Assembly: GCA_031265355.1 (NCBI GenBank)
Contig: JAISCT010000032.1
Location: 1-60,674 of the forward strand
Reading direction: 5' to 3'
Length of the DNA: 60,674 nt
Source: Oscillospiraceae bacterium
GTDB lineage: Bacteria; Bacillota; Clostridia; Oscillospirales; UBA929
A program made the position numbers and the translations under genes. Below, piece after piece: positions 24,502 to 34,500 of the stretch. The notes beneath the pieces are model-generated. The model saw nothing but the letters and a program-made list of their open reading frames with translations. It ran no database searches and was not told where the DNA came from. Positions within the stretch are counted from its first letter, which is position 1; each line of letters begins with the position of its first letter.

Positions 24502-25361
24502 TGAAATTTCTCGTTGTGTCGGGATTGTCGGGAGCCGGCAAGAGCCAGGTGGCCACGCTGCTTGAGGACATGGGCTACTTCTGCGTGGACAACATGCCGG
24601 TGCAGCTTATCCCGCGGTTTGCCGAACTGTGCATGGCCTCCGAGGGCAAGTACGACCGCGTGGCACTGGTGACGGACGTGCGCTCCAACCGCTCCTTCGA
24701 CGAGCTGTTCCGAGCCCTTGGAGAACTGTCGGAGCTGGCGTACGGGTATCAGATCCTCTTTGTAGAGGCCTCCCCCGAGGTCATCATGCAACGCTACAAG
24801 GCCACCCGCCGCCGCCACCCGCTGGCCGTGGATGGGCAGCCGATGGAAGACACCGTCGCGCACGAGTATCACATGCTGGAGCCCGTACGCAGCCAGGCGG
24901 ACTACATTGTGAACACCTCCGTCATGACAACCAACCAACTCCGCGACCACCTGCGCGATCTGTTCTCCGACGGCCCGCAGGCCCGGGTTATGGTGGTCAT
25001 GATCGGTTCGTTTGGCTTCAAATATGGGGTCCCACGCGACTCGGACCTCGTGTTCGACGTACGTTTTCTGCCCAACCCCTTCCACGTATATGAGCTCCGC
25101 CCGCTCACCGGCAACGACGAGGATGTCTTCTCTTACGTGAACCGCTTTCCGGAGACGCAGGAGTTTTTTTCGCTGCTCAAGGGGCTTGTCACCTTTTTGC
25201 TGCCCCAGTATATAGAGGAGGGCAAGACCTCCCTGGTCATCTCCATCGGCTGCACAGGCGGCCGCCACCGCTCGGTGACTGTCGCCCGGATGCTGTACGA
25301 GTATGTCGGGGAGATCGGCTACCGCGCCATGCTGACCCATCGGGACATCGCCAGGGGGTGA
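24501..25361 (+). CDS. rapZ: RapZ/YvcJ-type nucleotide-binding protein
   Basis: A 286-aa protein with Walker A GLSGAGKS at residues 8-15, VDNMP after it, and the C-terminal domain ending in GCTGGRHRSVTVA. In enteric bacteria RapZ controls glucosamine-6-phosphate synthase via sRNA decay; in Firmicutes (YvcJ) it binds ATP/GTP and its role is less clear. Start ATG 24501 overlaps the murB stop; GTG 24498 is an alternative. The murB-rapZ-whiA linkage ties it to cell wall precursor supply. Confidence 0.95.
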   Translation: MKFLVVSGLSGAGKSQVATLLEDMGYFCVDNMPVQLIPRFAELCMASEGKYDRVALVTDVRSNRSFDELFRALGELSELAYGYQILFVEASPEVIMQRYKATRRRHPLAVDGQPMEDTVAHEYHMLEPVRSQADYIVNTSVMTTNQLRDHLRDLFSDGPQARVMVVMIGSFGFKYGVPRDSDLVFDVRFLPNPFHVYELRPLTGNDEDVFSYVNRFPETQEFFSLLKGLVTFLLPQYIEEGKTSLVISIGCTGGRHRSVTVARMLYEYVGEIGYRAMLTHRDIARG

Positions 25362-25365
25362 ACCC

Positions 25366-26301
25366 GTGTCGTTCTCTTCAGAGGTAAAACGGGAGTTATG
25401 CCGCCTGCCGGCGGACAGGCCCTGCTGCGTCAAGGCGGAGATCTACGGCGCGCTGTTATTCGGCCACACGTTCAGGGCACAGGAGATGCGGATCGTCACC
25501 GAGAGCCTGCCCGTGGCCGGGCGGCTGGCGTCGCTCTGCCGCGCCGCTTTTGGGTTTGATTTCGACCGGCGCCCCGCCGACGGGCCGCCGGCCGGCAAGG
25601 CGACGCTGCTGCTCTCGGACCGGACCAAACTCTCCTCGGCGCGCGAGAGCTTCGGTTATGGCTCCGCCGACGCGGCCGCGTTGCACCTGAACAACGCGGT
25701 ACTGGAGGACGAGTGCTGCACGCGCGGCTTCGTGCGCGGGGCCTTTCTCACCGGCGGCTCGATGATGCGGCCGGACCGAAAATATCATCTGGAACTCGCC
25801 ACCCCCCACGGGCCGCTCAGCCGAGAGGTTTTGGCGCTTCTGCGCGCCCTAGACTTCACGCCCCGCATCACGCTGCGCGCCGGCCATCACGTGATCTACC
25901 TGAAGGCCAGCGAGCAGATCGAGGACTTTTTGACAGCCATCGGCGCGCCGCGCGCCGCGCTCACACTGATGGAGACCAAAGTGGAGAAGGACCTGCGCAA
26001 CCGGGTAAACCGAAAAGTCAACTGCGAGACGGCAAACCTCGGCAAGACCGTCGCGGCCTCGATGGAGCAGATCGACGCCATCGAGCGCCTGCGCGTCAGC
26101 CCGCTGTGGGAGACCCTGCCCACGCCCCTGCGCGAGACCGCCGAACTGCGTCTGCGCTACCCGGACCAGCCCCTGACCGAACTCTGCGCGCGCTTTGACC
26201 CCCCGCTCGGACGCTCCGGCCTCAACCACCGGCTGCGGAAATTGACGTCGCTGGCCCGGGAGACGGAACGCGGCGGCGTTTTAGAGGAGAGAACTCCGTG
26301 A
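25366..26301 (+). CDS. whiA: WhiA sporulation/cell-division regulator
   Basis: A 311-aa protein. The N-terminal part resembles a degenerate LAGLIDADG homing endonuclease fold (CCVKAEIYGALLF, FLTGGSM), and the C-terminal helix-turn-helix contains NRKVNCETANLGKT and LNHRLRKL. WhiA binds DNA and influences cell division and chromosome segregation in Gram-positives. Start is GTG 25366, 4 bp after rapZ. The last four bases overlap dnaE (GTGA), indicating coupled translation. Confidence 0.95.
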   Translation: MSFSSEVKRELCRLPADRPCCVKAEIYGALLFGHTFRAQEMRIVTESLPVAGRLASLCRAAFGFDFDRRPADGPPAGKATLLLSDRTKLSSARESFGYGSADAAALHLNNAVLEDECCTRGFVRGAFLTGGSMMRPDRKYHLELATPHGPLSREVLALLRALDFTPRITLRAGHHVIYLKASEQIEDFLTAIGAPRAALTLMETKVEKDLRNRVNRKVNCETANLGKTVAASMEQIDAIERLRVSPLWETLPTPLRETAELRLRYPDQPLTELCARFDPPLGRSGLNHRLRKLTSLARETERGGVLEERTP

Positions 26302-29300
26302 CTGATTTTGTTCACCTGCACCTGCACACCGAATACAGTCTGTTGGACGGAGCCTGTCGGATCGACAGGCTGATGGCGCGTCTCCGGGAGATCGGTCAGG
26401 ACGCGGCGGCCATCACCGACCACGGCGTCATGTACGGCGTGGTCGACTTCTACAAGGCGGCCAAGGCGGCCGGCATCCAGCCAATCCTCGGCTGCGAGGT
26501 CTATGTGGCCCCGCGCGGCCGGGGCGACCGAATCCACGAACTGGACGCGGAGCTGGGCCACCTGATCCTGCTGTGCGAGAACGAGACAGGATATCGCAAC
26601 CTCTGCCGTCTGGTCAGCCGGAGTTTTTCCGAGGGGTTTTACATAAAACCGCGCGTCGACCGGGCGCTTCTCGCCGAGTATGCCGAAGGGCTGATTGTCC
26701 TCTCCGCCTGTCTGTTTGGCGAGGTGTCCCGTCTTTTGCTCAAAAACCGTTACGAGGAAGCGCGCGACACCGCGCTGTGGTACCGCGATGTCTTCGGAGC
26801 GGGCAACTATTTTCTGGAGCTCCAAGACCACAATCTGCCGGAGTCGGCCGAGGCGGCGGCGGGGCTCCTTCGGATCCACAAGGAGACGGACATCCCGCTG
26901 GTCGTGACGAACGACGCTCACTACCTGACCCGCGAGGACGCCTACACACAGGACGTCCTCATGTGTATCCAGATGAACAAGACCGTCGACGACCCGGACC
27001 GCATGCGGTTCTCCTCCCAGGAACTCTATGTAAAGACGGGGGACGAGATGGCCTCACTTTTTCCCGAGTACCCGGAGGCCGTGCGCAACACGCGGCGCAT
27101 CGCCGACCGCTGCCGGGTGGATTTCACCTTCGGCGCGCACCATCTGCCCCGTTTCCTGCTGCCGGACGGGCAGAACGACAGCGTCTCATTTTTGCGGCAA
27201 AAGAGTTTTGAAGGCTTTGCCCGCCGCTACCCGGACCCGCCGGACACCTACCGGGCGCGGCTCTCCTACGAGCTTGAGATGATCGAGCGCATGGGATTTG
27301 TCGACTACTTTCTCATCGTCGGCGACTTCATCGATTTCGCGCGCGGCCGGGATATCCCGGTCGGGCCGGGACGCGGCTCCGCCGCCGGCAGCATGGTGTC
27401 GTACTGCCTGGGGATCACCGATGTGGACCCGATGAAGTACGATCTGTACTTCGAGCGCTTTTTGAACCCGGAGCGGGTGAGCATGCCGGACATCGACATA
27501 GACTTCTGCTATATGCGCCGGCAGGAGGTCATCGACTATGTCATCGGCAAGTACGGGTCCGACCATGTGGCGCAGATCGTCACTTTCGGCACGATGGCGG
27601 CCCGCGCCGCCGTTCGGGACGTGGGCCGCGCGCTGGGCTGCACCTACGCCGAGGTAGACGTCGTGGCCAAGCTCGTACCCTTCGCCCTCCATATGACGCT
27701 GGAAAACGCCCTGAAGCTCTCCCCCGGGCTGCGGGACATGTGCCGTGACGACCCTCGCATCGACAAACTGATTCGCACGGCCCAGGCGCTGGAGGGCATG
27801 CCCCGGCACGCCTCGACCCACGCCGCGGGCGTCGTGATCACGGCCCGTCCGGTCTCCGAATACGTGCCGCTGGCCAAAAACGACGAGGCCATTGTCACCC
27901 AGTTCCCGATGAACACGCTGGAAGAGCTGGGGCTGCTCAAGATGGACTTCCTCGGTCTGCGCAACCTGACCGTGCTGCACGACGCCGAGGCCATGATCCG
28001 CCGCCGCGGCTCGGATTTCCGCCTCTCCGACATCCCGGAGAACGACGCGGAAACCTTCGCGATGCTGATCGCCGGCAAGACCTCCGGGGTCTTCCAGCTT
28101 GAGTCAGGCGGCATGACCGGTGTGTGCGTGGGGCTCCAGCCGCAGTCGATCGAGGACATCACCGCGGTCGTGGCACTCTTTAGGCCCGGCCCGATGGACT
28201 CCATCCCTCGCTTCATCGAGAGCAAGCACCACCCAGAGAAGGTCACCTACCGGCACCCGATGCTGCGGGACATCCTGCAAGTGACGTACGGCTGCGTCGT
28301 CTATCAGGAACAGGTGTTGGAGATCTTCCGCAAAATGGCCGGATTTTCGCTGGGTAAGGCCGACATGGTGCGCCGCGCGATGTCGAAGAAGAAGATGAAA
28401 GAACTGGCGCGCGAGCGCGAAAACTTCATCCTCGGCAACGCCGTCGAGGGAATCCCCGGCGCCGTGGCAAACGGCGTGGACGCCGCCACCGCCGAGGCGA
28501 TCTTCGATGAGATCATGGACTTTGCGAACTACGCTTTCAACAAGGCGCACGCCGTCTCCTACGCCGTCATCGCCTATCAGACGGCGTACCTGAAATGTCA
28601 CCATCCCCGCGAATACATGGCGGCGCTGCTGACCTCCGTGTTGGACTGGAGCGGCAAGGTCGCCGAATACATCGCGGAGTGCCGCGAGATGGGCATATCC
28701 GTCTGTCCTCCCGACATCAACACCTCGGAGGACGGTTTCACGGTCGGGCCGGACGGTCGGATCCTATTTGGTCTCGTGGCCGTGAAGAACGTCGGCCGAG
28801 CGCTGATCCGGGACCTATTGACCGAGCGGACCGAGCGGGGGGCGTTTACCTCTCTCCAGTCCTTCTGCGAGCGGATGTTCGACGCCGATCTCAACAAGCG
28901 CGCCGCGGAAAGTCTGATCTACTGCGGCGCGATGGACAGTTTCGGCACGTCCCGCACGGCGCTGCTCGCCGCGTACGAGCCCATCATGAGCGATCTGGAG
29001 GCCGCCCGCCGCAAGAATCTGGAAGGGCAGATCGACTGGTTCAGCGGCTTTGACGACGGCGGCAAGCGCACCGAGCGACCGCTGCCGGATGTGCCGGAAC
29101 TTCCGCTGCGGGAACGCATGGCAAAAGAAAAGGAGTACACCGGGCTGTTCCTCTCCGGGCATCCGCTGGACGCCTATCGGGACGAGCTGCGCCGCACGGG
29201 CGCTGTGCCTGTACGGCGGATTCTAAATGACTTTTCGCAGGAAGGCGGGCCGACGGTCTTCCGGGACGAGCAGCGCGTGACGCTGGCGGGTCTGCTCACC

Positions 29301-29774
29301 GCGGTGCGCACCAAGACCACCCGCAACAATTCCTTGATGGCCTACGTCACTTTGGAGGACACGACGGCCTCCACCATCGAGCTGCTGGTGTTCGCGTCGG
29401 TGCTGGCCCGATGCGGACCCTACCTCAAGACCGACCACGCCGCGGTGGTGACAGGGCGGATCAGCGTCCGCGAGGACCGTGAGCCGCAGATCCTCGTGGA
29501 CGAACTGCGCCCGCTGGCCGACTTCGAATCCCTTGACGGGGCGCCGATGACAAAACCGCCCCCGCCGCCGCAGACGCTGTTTGTCCGGCTGCCCGGCGAC
29601 CACCCAAAGGCCGCCCGGCTGCCGGCACTGTTCACGATGTTCCCCGGCACGGTGAAGACGGTCCTCTACCACAGCGACACCGGCCGAAAACTCGGCGCCG
29701 TCTGCAACCCGGACCCCCGGCTGCTGCGCGAACTGTCCGACTGGTTCGGCGGCGAAAATGTGGTGCTGAAATAG
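26298..29774 (+). CDS. dnaE: DNA polymerase III alpha subunit
   Basis: An 1158-aa replicative polymerase subunit of the DnaE1 size class. The PHP domain is intact (HLHLHTEYS, ITDHG, GCEVYV), polymerase motifs are present (GPGRGSAAGSMVSY, the catalytic PDIDIDF, and FVDYFLIVGDF), the helix-hairpin-helix region and an OB domain (RVTLAGLLTAV) follow. Start is GTG 26298, overlapping whiA by 4 bp. Linking dnaE to murB-rapZ-whiA is a Clostridia-type arrangement. No C-terminal truncation or frameshift was seen. Confidence 0.96.
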   Translation: MTDFVHLHLHTEYSLLDGACRIDRLMARLREIGQDAAAITDHGVMYGVVDFYKAAKAAGIQPILGCEVYVAPRGRGDRIHELDAELGHLILLCENETGYRNLCRLVSRSFSEGFYIKPRVDRALLAEYAEGLIVLSACLFGEVSRLLLKNRYEEARDTALWYRDVFGAGNYFLELQDHNLPESAEAAAGLLRIHKETDIPLVVTNDAHYLTREDAYTQDVLMCIQMNKTVDDPDRMRFSSQELYVKTGDEMASLFPEYPEAVRNTRRIADRCRVDFTFGAHHLPRFLLPDGQNDSVSFLRQKSFEGFARRYPDPPDTYRARLSYELEMIERMGFVDYFLIVGDFIDFARGRDIPVGPGRGSAAGSMVSYCLGITDVDPMKYDLYFERFLNPERVSMPDIDIDFCYMRRQEVIDYVIGKYGSDHVAQIVTFGTMAARAAVRDVGRALGCTYAEVDVVAKLVPFALHMTLENALKLSPGLRDMCRDDPRIDKLIRTAQALEGMPRHASTHAAGVVITARPVSEYVPLAKNDEAIVTQFPMNTLEELGLLKMDFLGLRNLTVLHDAEAMIRRRGSDFRLSDIPENDAETFAMLIAGKTSGVFQLESGGMTGVCVGLQPQSIEDITAVVALFRPGPMDSIPRFIESKHHPEKVTYRHPMLRDILQVTYGCVVYQEQVLEIFRKMAGFSLGKADMVRRAMSKKKMKELARERENFILGNAVEGIPGAVANGVDAATAEAIFDEIMDFANYAFNKAHAVSYAVIAYQTAYLKCHHPREYMAALLTSVLDWSGKVAEYIAECREMGISVCPPDINTSEDGFTVGPDGRILFGLVAVKNVGRALIRDLLTERTERGAFTSLQSFCERMFDADLNKRAAESLIYCGAMDSFGTSRTALLAAYEPIMSDLEAARRKNLEGQIDWFSGFDDGGKRTERPLPDVPELPLRERMAKEKEYTGLFLSGHPLDAYRDELRRTGAVPVRRILNDFSQEGGPTVFRDEQRVTLAGLLTAVRTKTTRNNSLMAYVTLEDTTASTIELLVFASVLARCGPYLKTDHAAVVTGRISVREDREPQILVDELRPLADFESLDGAPMTKPPPPPQTLFVRLPGDHPKAARLPALFTMFPGTVKTVLYHSDTGRKLGAVCNPDPRLLRELSDWFGGENVVLK

Positions 29775-29791
29775 CGCCCGGCGGCGCCACG

Positions 29792-31162
29792 CTATTGTGC
29801 TTTGAAATGTATCGTCAATTTTCCGCCCTCCCACGTGATATATTTATTTCTTGCCGACAGCGTCCGGGATTCTCCGTCCGTCACAATGTCGCCTGTCCGG
29901 AAAACTGAAAGCATAAAGCCGATCAGCACCAAATTGATGACCGTCGCCGTATTGCTGTAAGAAATGAGCGGCAATGAAATCGGAGAAACGAACTGAATCC
30001 CGAGGTTGAAGAGGGCGTAACTGATCACCTGCACGCTGAACGTCAGCATGATGGAGAGCGACACAAAAAATCCCAGGCTGCTTTTTTGCTTGAAACAGTG
30101 CGCAAATCCTTTGAGGACGAAAAAGAGTATGACGCCGACGACAATCGCGAATGCGATCCACCCCACAAGCGATATGAGCGCAGTCAGAAGTGAGTCTGTG
30201 TAAAAAGCCGCACTTGGCTCCATCAAGCCTGCCATATATGCTTCCGATATGCGCCCCTGCCCAAACCATTTTGCTCCGCGCAACAACTCCTGTGTCATCA
30301 TAGCCCAATACCCCATACCGTATGGATCGGCTGAGGGGTGCAAGGCCGCCGCGAACCGCTTCCAATGATAATCGTTCATGTTGGCCGTCAATACGATCGC
30401 GAGCAAGACAACAGACGCCAGCACAAGCAGGAATCCATGGAATCTTTTTATACTAAACCAGTTCTTCCAAACGGCCGCACCGAACACCACCATACCGACA
30501 ATCGCGAAGTGCAGAAACCCAGTGATGGCGCGTGCCGTGATCAAAACAAGGCCCGGAAGCACAAATGCCAGTCCGCACAGGGCGATACCGATGTATCCTT
30601 TGTTTCTCGCAGCAAAAATCGCCAGCGCGCATGCGAGCGGGAACAGCAGCGCGGCATATTGGGCGTAATACAGGCCGCGATTGAGCTCGGGTGAAAGAAA
30701 AAGAAGAACCAGCGAAAACGCGGTTATGGAAAAATAGATTGTCTTTGGATATTTGCCAAGCAGCGAGAAATCGGCCAAATACGCGATGAACATGCCCGCC
30801 ATGCCGACACCGGTGAAAAAGAGCCGGACAGAGATGAGACCGACCCTGTCTTCATCGTTAAACACAAACAATCTGACGAGCAACCCGAATGTCAACAGCA
30901 CCGCCGTCGCCGCAAACATCCCCCACTGTGGCTTTGGCCGGTGCGTCCTGTCGAGCTGCGCTCCGATCATCGCCGCATCGCCGGTATTCGCAATGGCCTT
31001 GTCTGTGGCCGCCTCTTCATCCAGTCCCAGCGTCATAAAAGCGTCTCGCTGGTCGACAATGTGATTTTCCATTTCTTGGTGAATTCGAGGGTGCGCTTTT
31101 TTCCACCGGATCTGCTCACACACCAGGTGCACATACGATTTGATTTTTTCATGCGGTTGCAC
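29792..31162 (-). CDS. SEDS (FtsW/RodA-like) protein with N-terminal HAAS domain
   Basis: A 456-aa membrane protein. Residues about 1-85 form a HAAS/permease-prefix domain (HPRIHQEMENHIVDQRDAFM, TDKAIANTGD), followed by about ten membrane segments. SLPLISYSNTATVINLVLI matches the SEDS signature, and YTDSLLTALISLVGW contains the aspartate at the position of the catalytic loop residue. SEDS proteins polymerise lipid II glycan strands with a class B PBP partner; none is nearby. Start is GTG 31162 with GGAGGT 7 bp upstream. The gene overlaps padR by 14 bp, so it is coupled and PadR-controlled. The pair has lower GC than its neighbours. Likely a stress- or stage-specific wall synthase. Confidence 0.8.
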   Translation of the reverse strand: MQPHEKIKSYVHLVCEQIRWKKAHPRIHQEMENHIVDQRDAFMTLGLDEEAATDKAIANTGDAAMIGAQLDRTHRPKPQWGMFAATAVLLTFGLLVRLFVFNDEDRVGLISVRLFFTGVGMAGMFIAYLADFSLLGKYPKTIYFSITAFSLVLLFLSPELNRGLYYAQYAALLFPLACALAIFAARNKGYIGIALCGLAFVLPGLVLITARAITGFLHFAIVGMVVFGAAVWKNWFSIKRFHGFLLVLASVVLLAIVLTANMNDYHWKRFAAALHPSADPYGMGYWAMMTQELLRGAKWFGQGRISEAYMAGLMEPSAAFYTDSLLTALISLVGWIAFAIVVGVILFFVLKGFAHCFKQKSSLGFFVSLSIMLTFSVQVISYALFNLGIQFVSPISLPLISYSNTATVINLVLIGFMLSVFRTGDIVTDGESRTLSARNKYITWEGGKLTIHFKAQ

Positions 31163-31496
31163 AACGCACACCTCCCTCCATGATTCGATTCACCGCCGTT
31201 GCATACGTCGTCCATTCCGATTGCTTTTCCGAAAGCAGGCCCTTCCCCTTGCCGGTGAGCCGATAATATCTTCTCACCCGCGCGCTGTCGGCATTTTTTT
31301 CGTAGGAGCTGACCATGTCATCCCTTTCAAGACCGTGCAAAATGGGATACAGCGTGCCCGTTTTGAGACAGAATAAATCCTCCGACCGCTGCGCAAGCTC
31401 CTCAATGATCTGATATCCGTACAGATCCTTGGATTCGAGCAGTTTGAGGATCAGCATCGTCGTATGCCCCGACAGAGAATTTTTTTCGTGCGCCAT
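31149..31496 (-). CDS. PadR-family transcriptional regulator
   Basis: A 115-aa winged-helix protein with the usual opening MLILKLLESKDLYGYQII, then TGTLYPILHGLERDDMV and RRYYRLTGKGKGLL. PadR proteins typically repress their own operon together with a membrane-protein partner and respond to cell-envelope stress or small molecules. Start is ATG 31496 after GGGGGT. The inverted repeat at 31511-31554 upstream is the likely operator. Confidence 0.9.
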   Translation of the reverse strand: MAHEKNSLSGHTTMLILKLLESKDLYGYQIIEELAQRSEDLFCLKTGTLYPILHGLERDDMVSSYEKNADSARVRRYYRLTGKGKGLLSEKQSEWTTYATAVNRIMEGGVRCATA

Positions 31497-31510
31497 CCTA
31501 TAACCCCCTA

Positions 31511-31560
31511 TAAGTAGATCATCTACATATCAGTATACGTAGATGATCTACTTATGTCAA
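31511..31560 (-). promoter_or_regulatory. PadR operon promoter with perfect inverted repeat operator
   Basis: On the minus strand: TTGACA (31560-31555), 17-bp spacer, TATACT (31537-31532). A perfect 16-bp inverted repeat TAAGTAGATCATCTAC (31511-31526 and 31539-31554) covers the spacer and the region just after the -10 box, so a bound dimer would block transcription. Each arm itself contains the smaller palindrome GTAGATGATCTAC. Confidence 0.85.
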
Positions 31561-31592
31561 GAGGGGTATGGAACTTTTTTACCCCCGCGGCG

Positions 31593-34500
31593 TCAGCCTG
31601 TCTTTTTGCGGCGCGCGCGGCGCCGTACGAAAGAGATGATCAACAGAAAAATTACAATAACAGGAAGTCCAATCGCAAGCGCCGTAACCAGCGGACTGTC
31701 GGAAACGCCGGCGGGCGCGACGGCGTCATCGGGCACATCTTGGTCCGTGCCCGCATTCAGGCCGCCGGAACCACCGCCGCCGTCCGTATTCGCGTCACTT
31801 GCCTCATTCGCCTCCGTGTCGCCGTTTCCGGCGGCATCCTCGTTCGAAGCCGGACCGCCGGCGCCGCCGCTGTCGGCGTCGGCGGGATCATCGGGAGCGC
31901 CGGCGTCGACACTGCCATCGCCGGACCCATCGCCCCCGCGGGTGACATCGGAACCGCCGCCGGGCCCACCGCTCCTACCGGAACCGACACTGTCACCGCC
32001 GGAGGCGCCGGTCGCATCGCCAGGCCCGTCACCCGCATCGCCGGTCCCGTCGCCTGCGTCGGGGCCGCCGGGCTCACTGTCGTCGGCGCCGGAACCGTCG
32101 CCGGGATCGCTCCCGTCGGACACATCGCCCTCGCCGGCGTCATCATCATCATCGTTCCCGCCGGCGCCGCCGCTGTCGGCCCCGGCGCCATTGCCCCCGC
32201 CGGAACCGGAACCGCCGCCATTGCCGGAACCGCCGCCGCTGGAACGCTCGATGACGAATGTCGTCTCCTGGAACGCGCCGGCGTGCTCGTCGACAAACCA
32301 CACGCCGATCGTATAAACGCCGTTTCCCAGGCTGTCGATAAACGCGGGGAACAATTCTACCACGGCGCTGCCCTTCGAAAGGAGGCCCACCGCGGCGGCG
32401 TCCTCCGGAACGGGCATCGAGAGCACCAGGGTGTCGGGCGCCGTCGAAGGAGCCACCACAAGCGCAACGCCGTCAAACGTCACGGACGCCACTGTCTCAA
32501 AGCTGCCCTTTATCTCCACACTCACGCCGACCGTGCCCGTGGACACAATCGGTCGCATGGGGGACTGCCGAATGATGGGATGGTCGTGCACAAGCGCGGC
32601 CAGCGCGGTTTCAACCGCCAAAAGCACGCGTTCACAGGCGTCCTCAGAACCGTCTCCCGCCGCGAGGAAACTCTCGGCCGCCTCCAAGGCCTTCTCAAAC
32701 GCGGCAACGGCGGCGGCGTCATAGTTCTCCACGGCGGAAATGACCGCGGGCAGCGTCACTTCAATCCCTGCTGCGCGGGCTTCGGAAAGCGCCTCCTGGG
32801 TGTCCTCACTCGCCGTCACGGACAGCACCACCTGAACCGGACACGACGTGTAGACATCCCCATACAGCGCGGCATCGGGCACAAAGGTGGCGTACGCGAC
32901 AAAGCATCCGCTCTCGCGCACCAATCCGTCCAGGCCGTCGGCCTCGTGGCCGGCGGAGCCGGGCACGAGCGAAGGCTCATCCCACATAAGGCCGCCAACC
33001 AGAACATCTTGCCCAAAGGCCGCCACTCCGCTGAATTCACAATGGGCCGCGCCCAGATCGGAGGCCGAGAGAGGCTGCCCAAAGGTGATGCCGGGCACAT
33101 CGGACAGGGAGACGGCCACCGGGACGGCCGGTGTGACCCCGATGCTGACCGCCGCCTCCGCGGGGAGATAGCCCGTGGGGTTCTCCCCAGTGAGATCGGC
33201 CAGCACGTCGTCATTCGGCCTAAACACCAATACGGCCCGCTGCACGCCGTTTCTGGCGGTGATGCGCATCCCCGGATTCTTCCACACCCAAGTGCCCTGC
33301 GCCGTGATATCCTCCGCGTCGGCGGGGTCGGCGTCGTCGGCGCTCACGGCGAACACCCGCCCGTCGTCGCCTATCCAAGCGTCGCCGACCGTGCCGCCAT
33401 AGCCAACCGTCCCGATCGTCGGCAGCATGCCGATCTCGCTGCGCGGCGAGTAGACAATGACATCGGCCGGCACGGAAAGCGGCGCGATGCGCGGATCCTC
33501 AGGTGTGAAGAGCGCGAAGGGATGCTGAATCCCTATGCCCGCATAAGAGATGCCGGCGGCCTCCCCGCCGTTTTTCTCATCGTCCCAGGTCCAATGGCCT
33601 AAGACCGCCGTTTCGACTCCGTCATACACAAATACCACATCGCCCGTGATGGGCAGGGCGTCCAAAAGCGTCTCGGGCCGCGCGGAGTCGGACGCGAAGA
33701 TCGGCGAGCCGACCGGCGCCGTGCCGCCGGCCGCCGCGGACTCCGCCGGCAGCACCGTAACCACAACCATACCCTCAAGCGTGCGGTAATTCTGCTGGAA
33801 CGCAAGATCGGGCACAAACACTACCTCGCAGGCATAGCCGGCCGGATCAAGCCCGTCCGCGGCGCTCTCGGCATCGCTGCCCGGCACCGCCGCACCGACA
33901 GAAGGCGCCCACGCAAGCGTACCCGGCAGCACAAGTCCGTCTACACCAAGCGCACCGCCCGCAAGGGTCAGGGACGAGAGCCGCTGTCCAAAGACCAGCG
34001 TGCCGTCGCCGAACGGCCCGCCGCCCACGGCAATGCCGCCGTCCCAAACCGGCAAAGCCTGCTCGATCGTTGCGGTCGTCTGCTCGGGGACGTACACCAG
34101 CTCATAGCTGTCGACCTTCGCACCCACGAGGGCAAAGCCGCCAACCAGCACGACCTTGGGCTCCTCTCCGACGTCGACGGAGACGAAGCGCGCGAACGCA
34201 CCCGCAAGCGACACGCCGACGGCGTTCTCGTCGCCCGGCGCCACACCCGCGAGCGCGGGCACCGCCGCAAACGCGGCGGCGTCTGTTCCGTCGTAAGCCT
34301 TGTCGGCCACCTCCACAGTTTCAATGCGCACCGGCCTTCGCGCAATGTGCAACGCAAGCGAAGCCGACGACGACGCGCTGTAGTTATCGTCAGCCGTCCG
34401 CCGCACCGAGAGCACGGCACTGCCCGCGGAACGCAGGCTCACCTCGCCGGTGGAAGCGTCCACCGCAGCCACCTCCGCGTCGCTGCTCTCCCACACAAAG

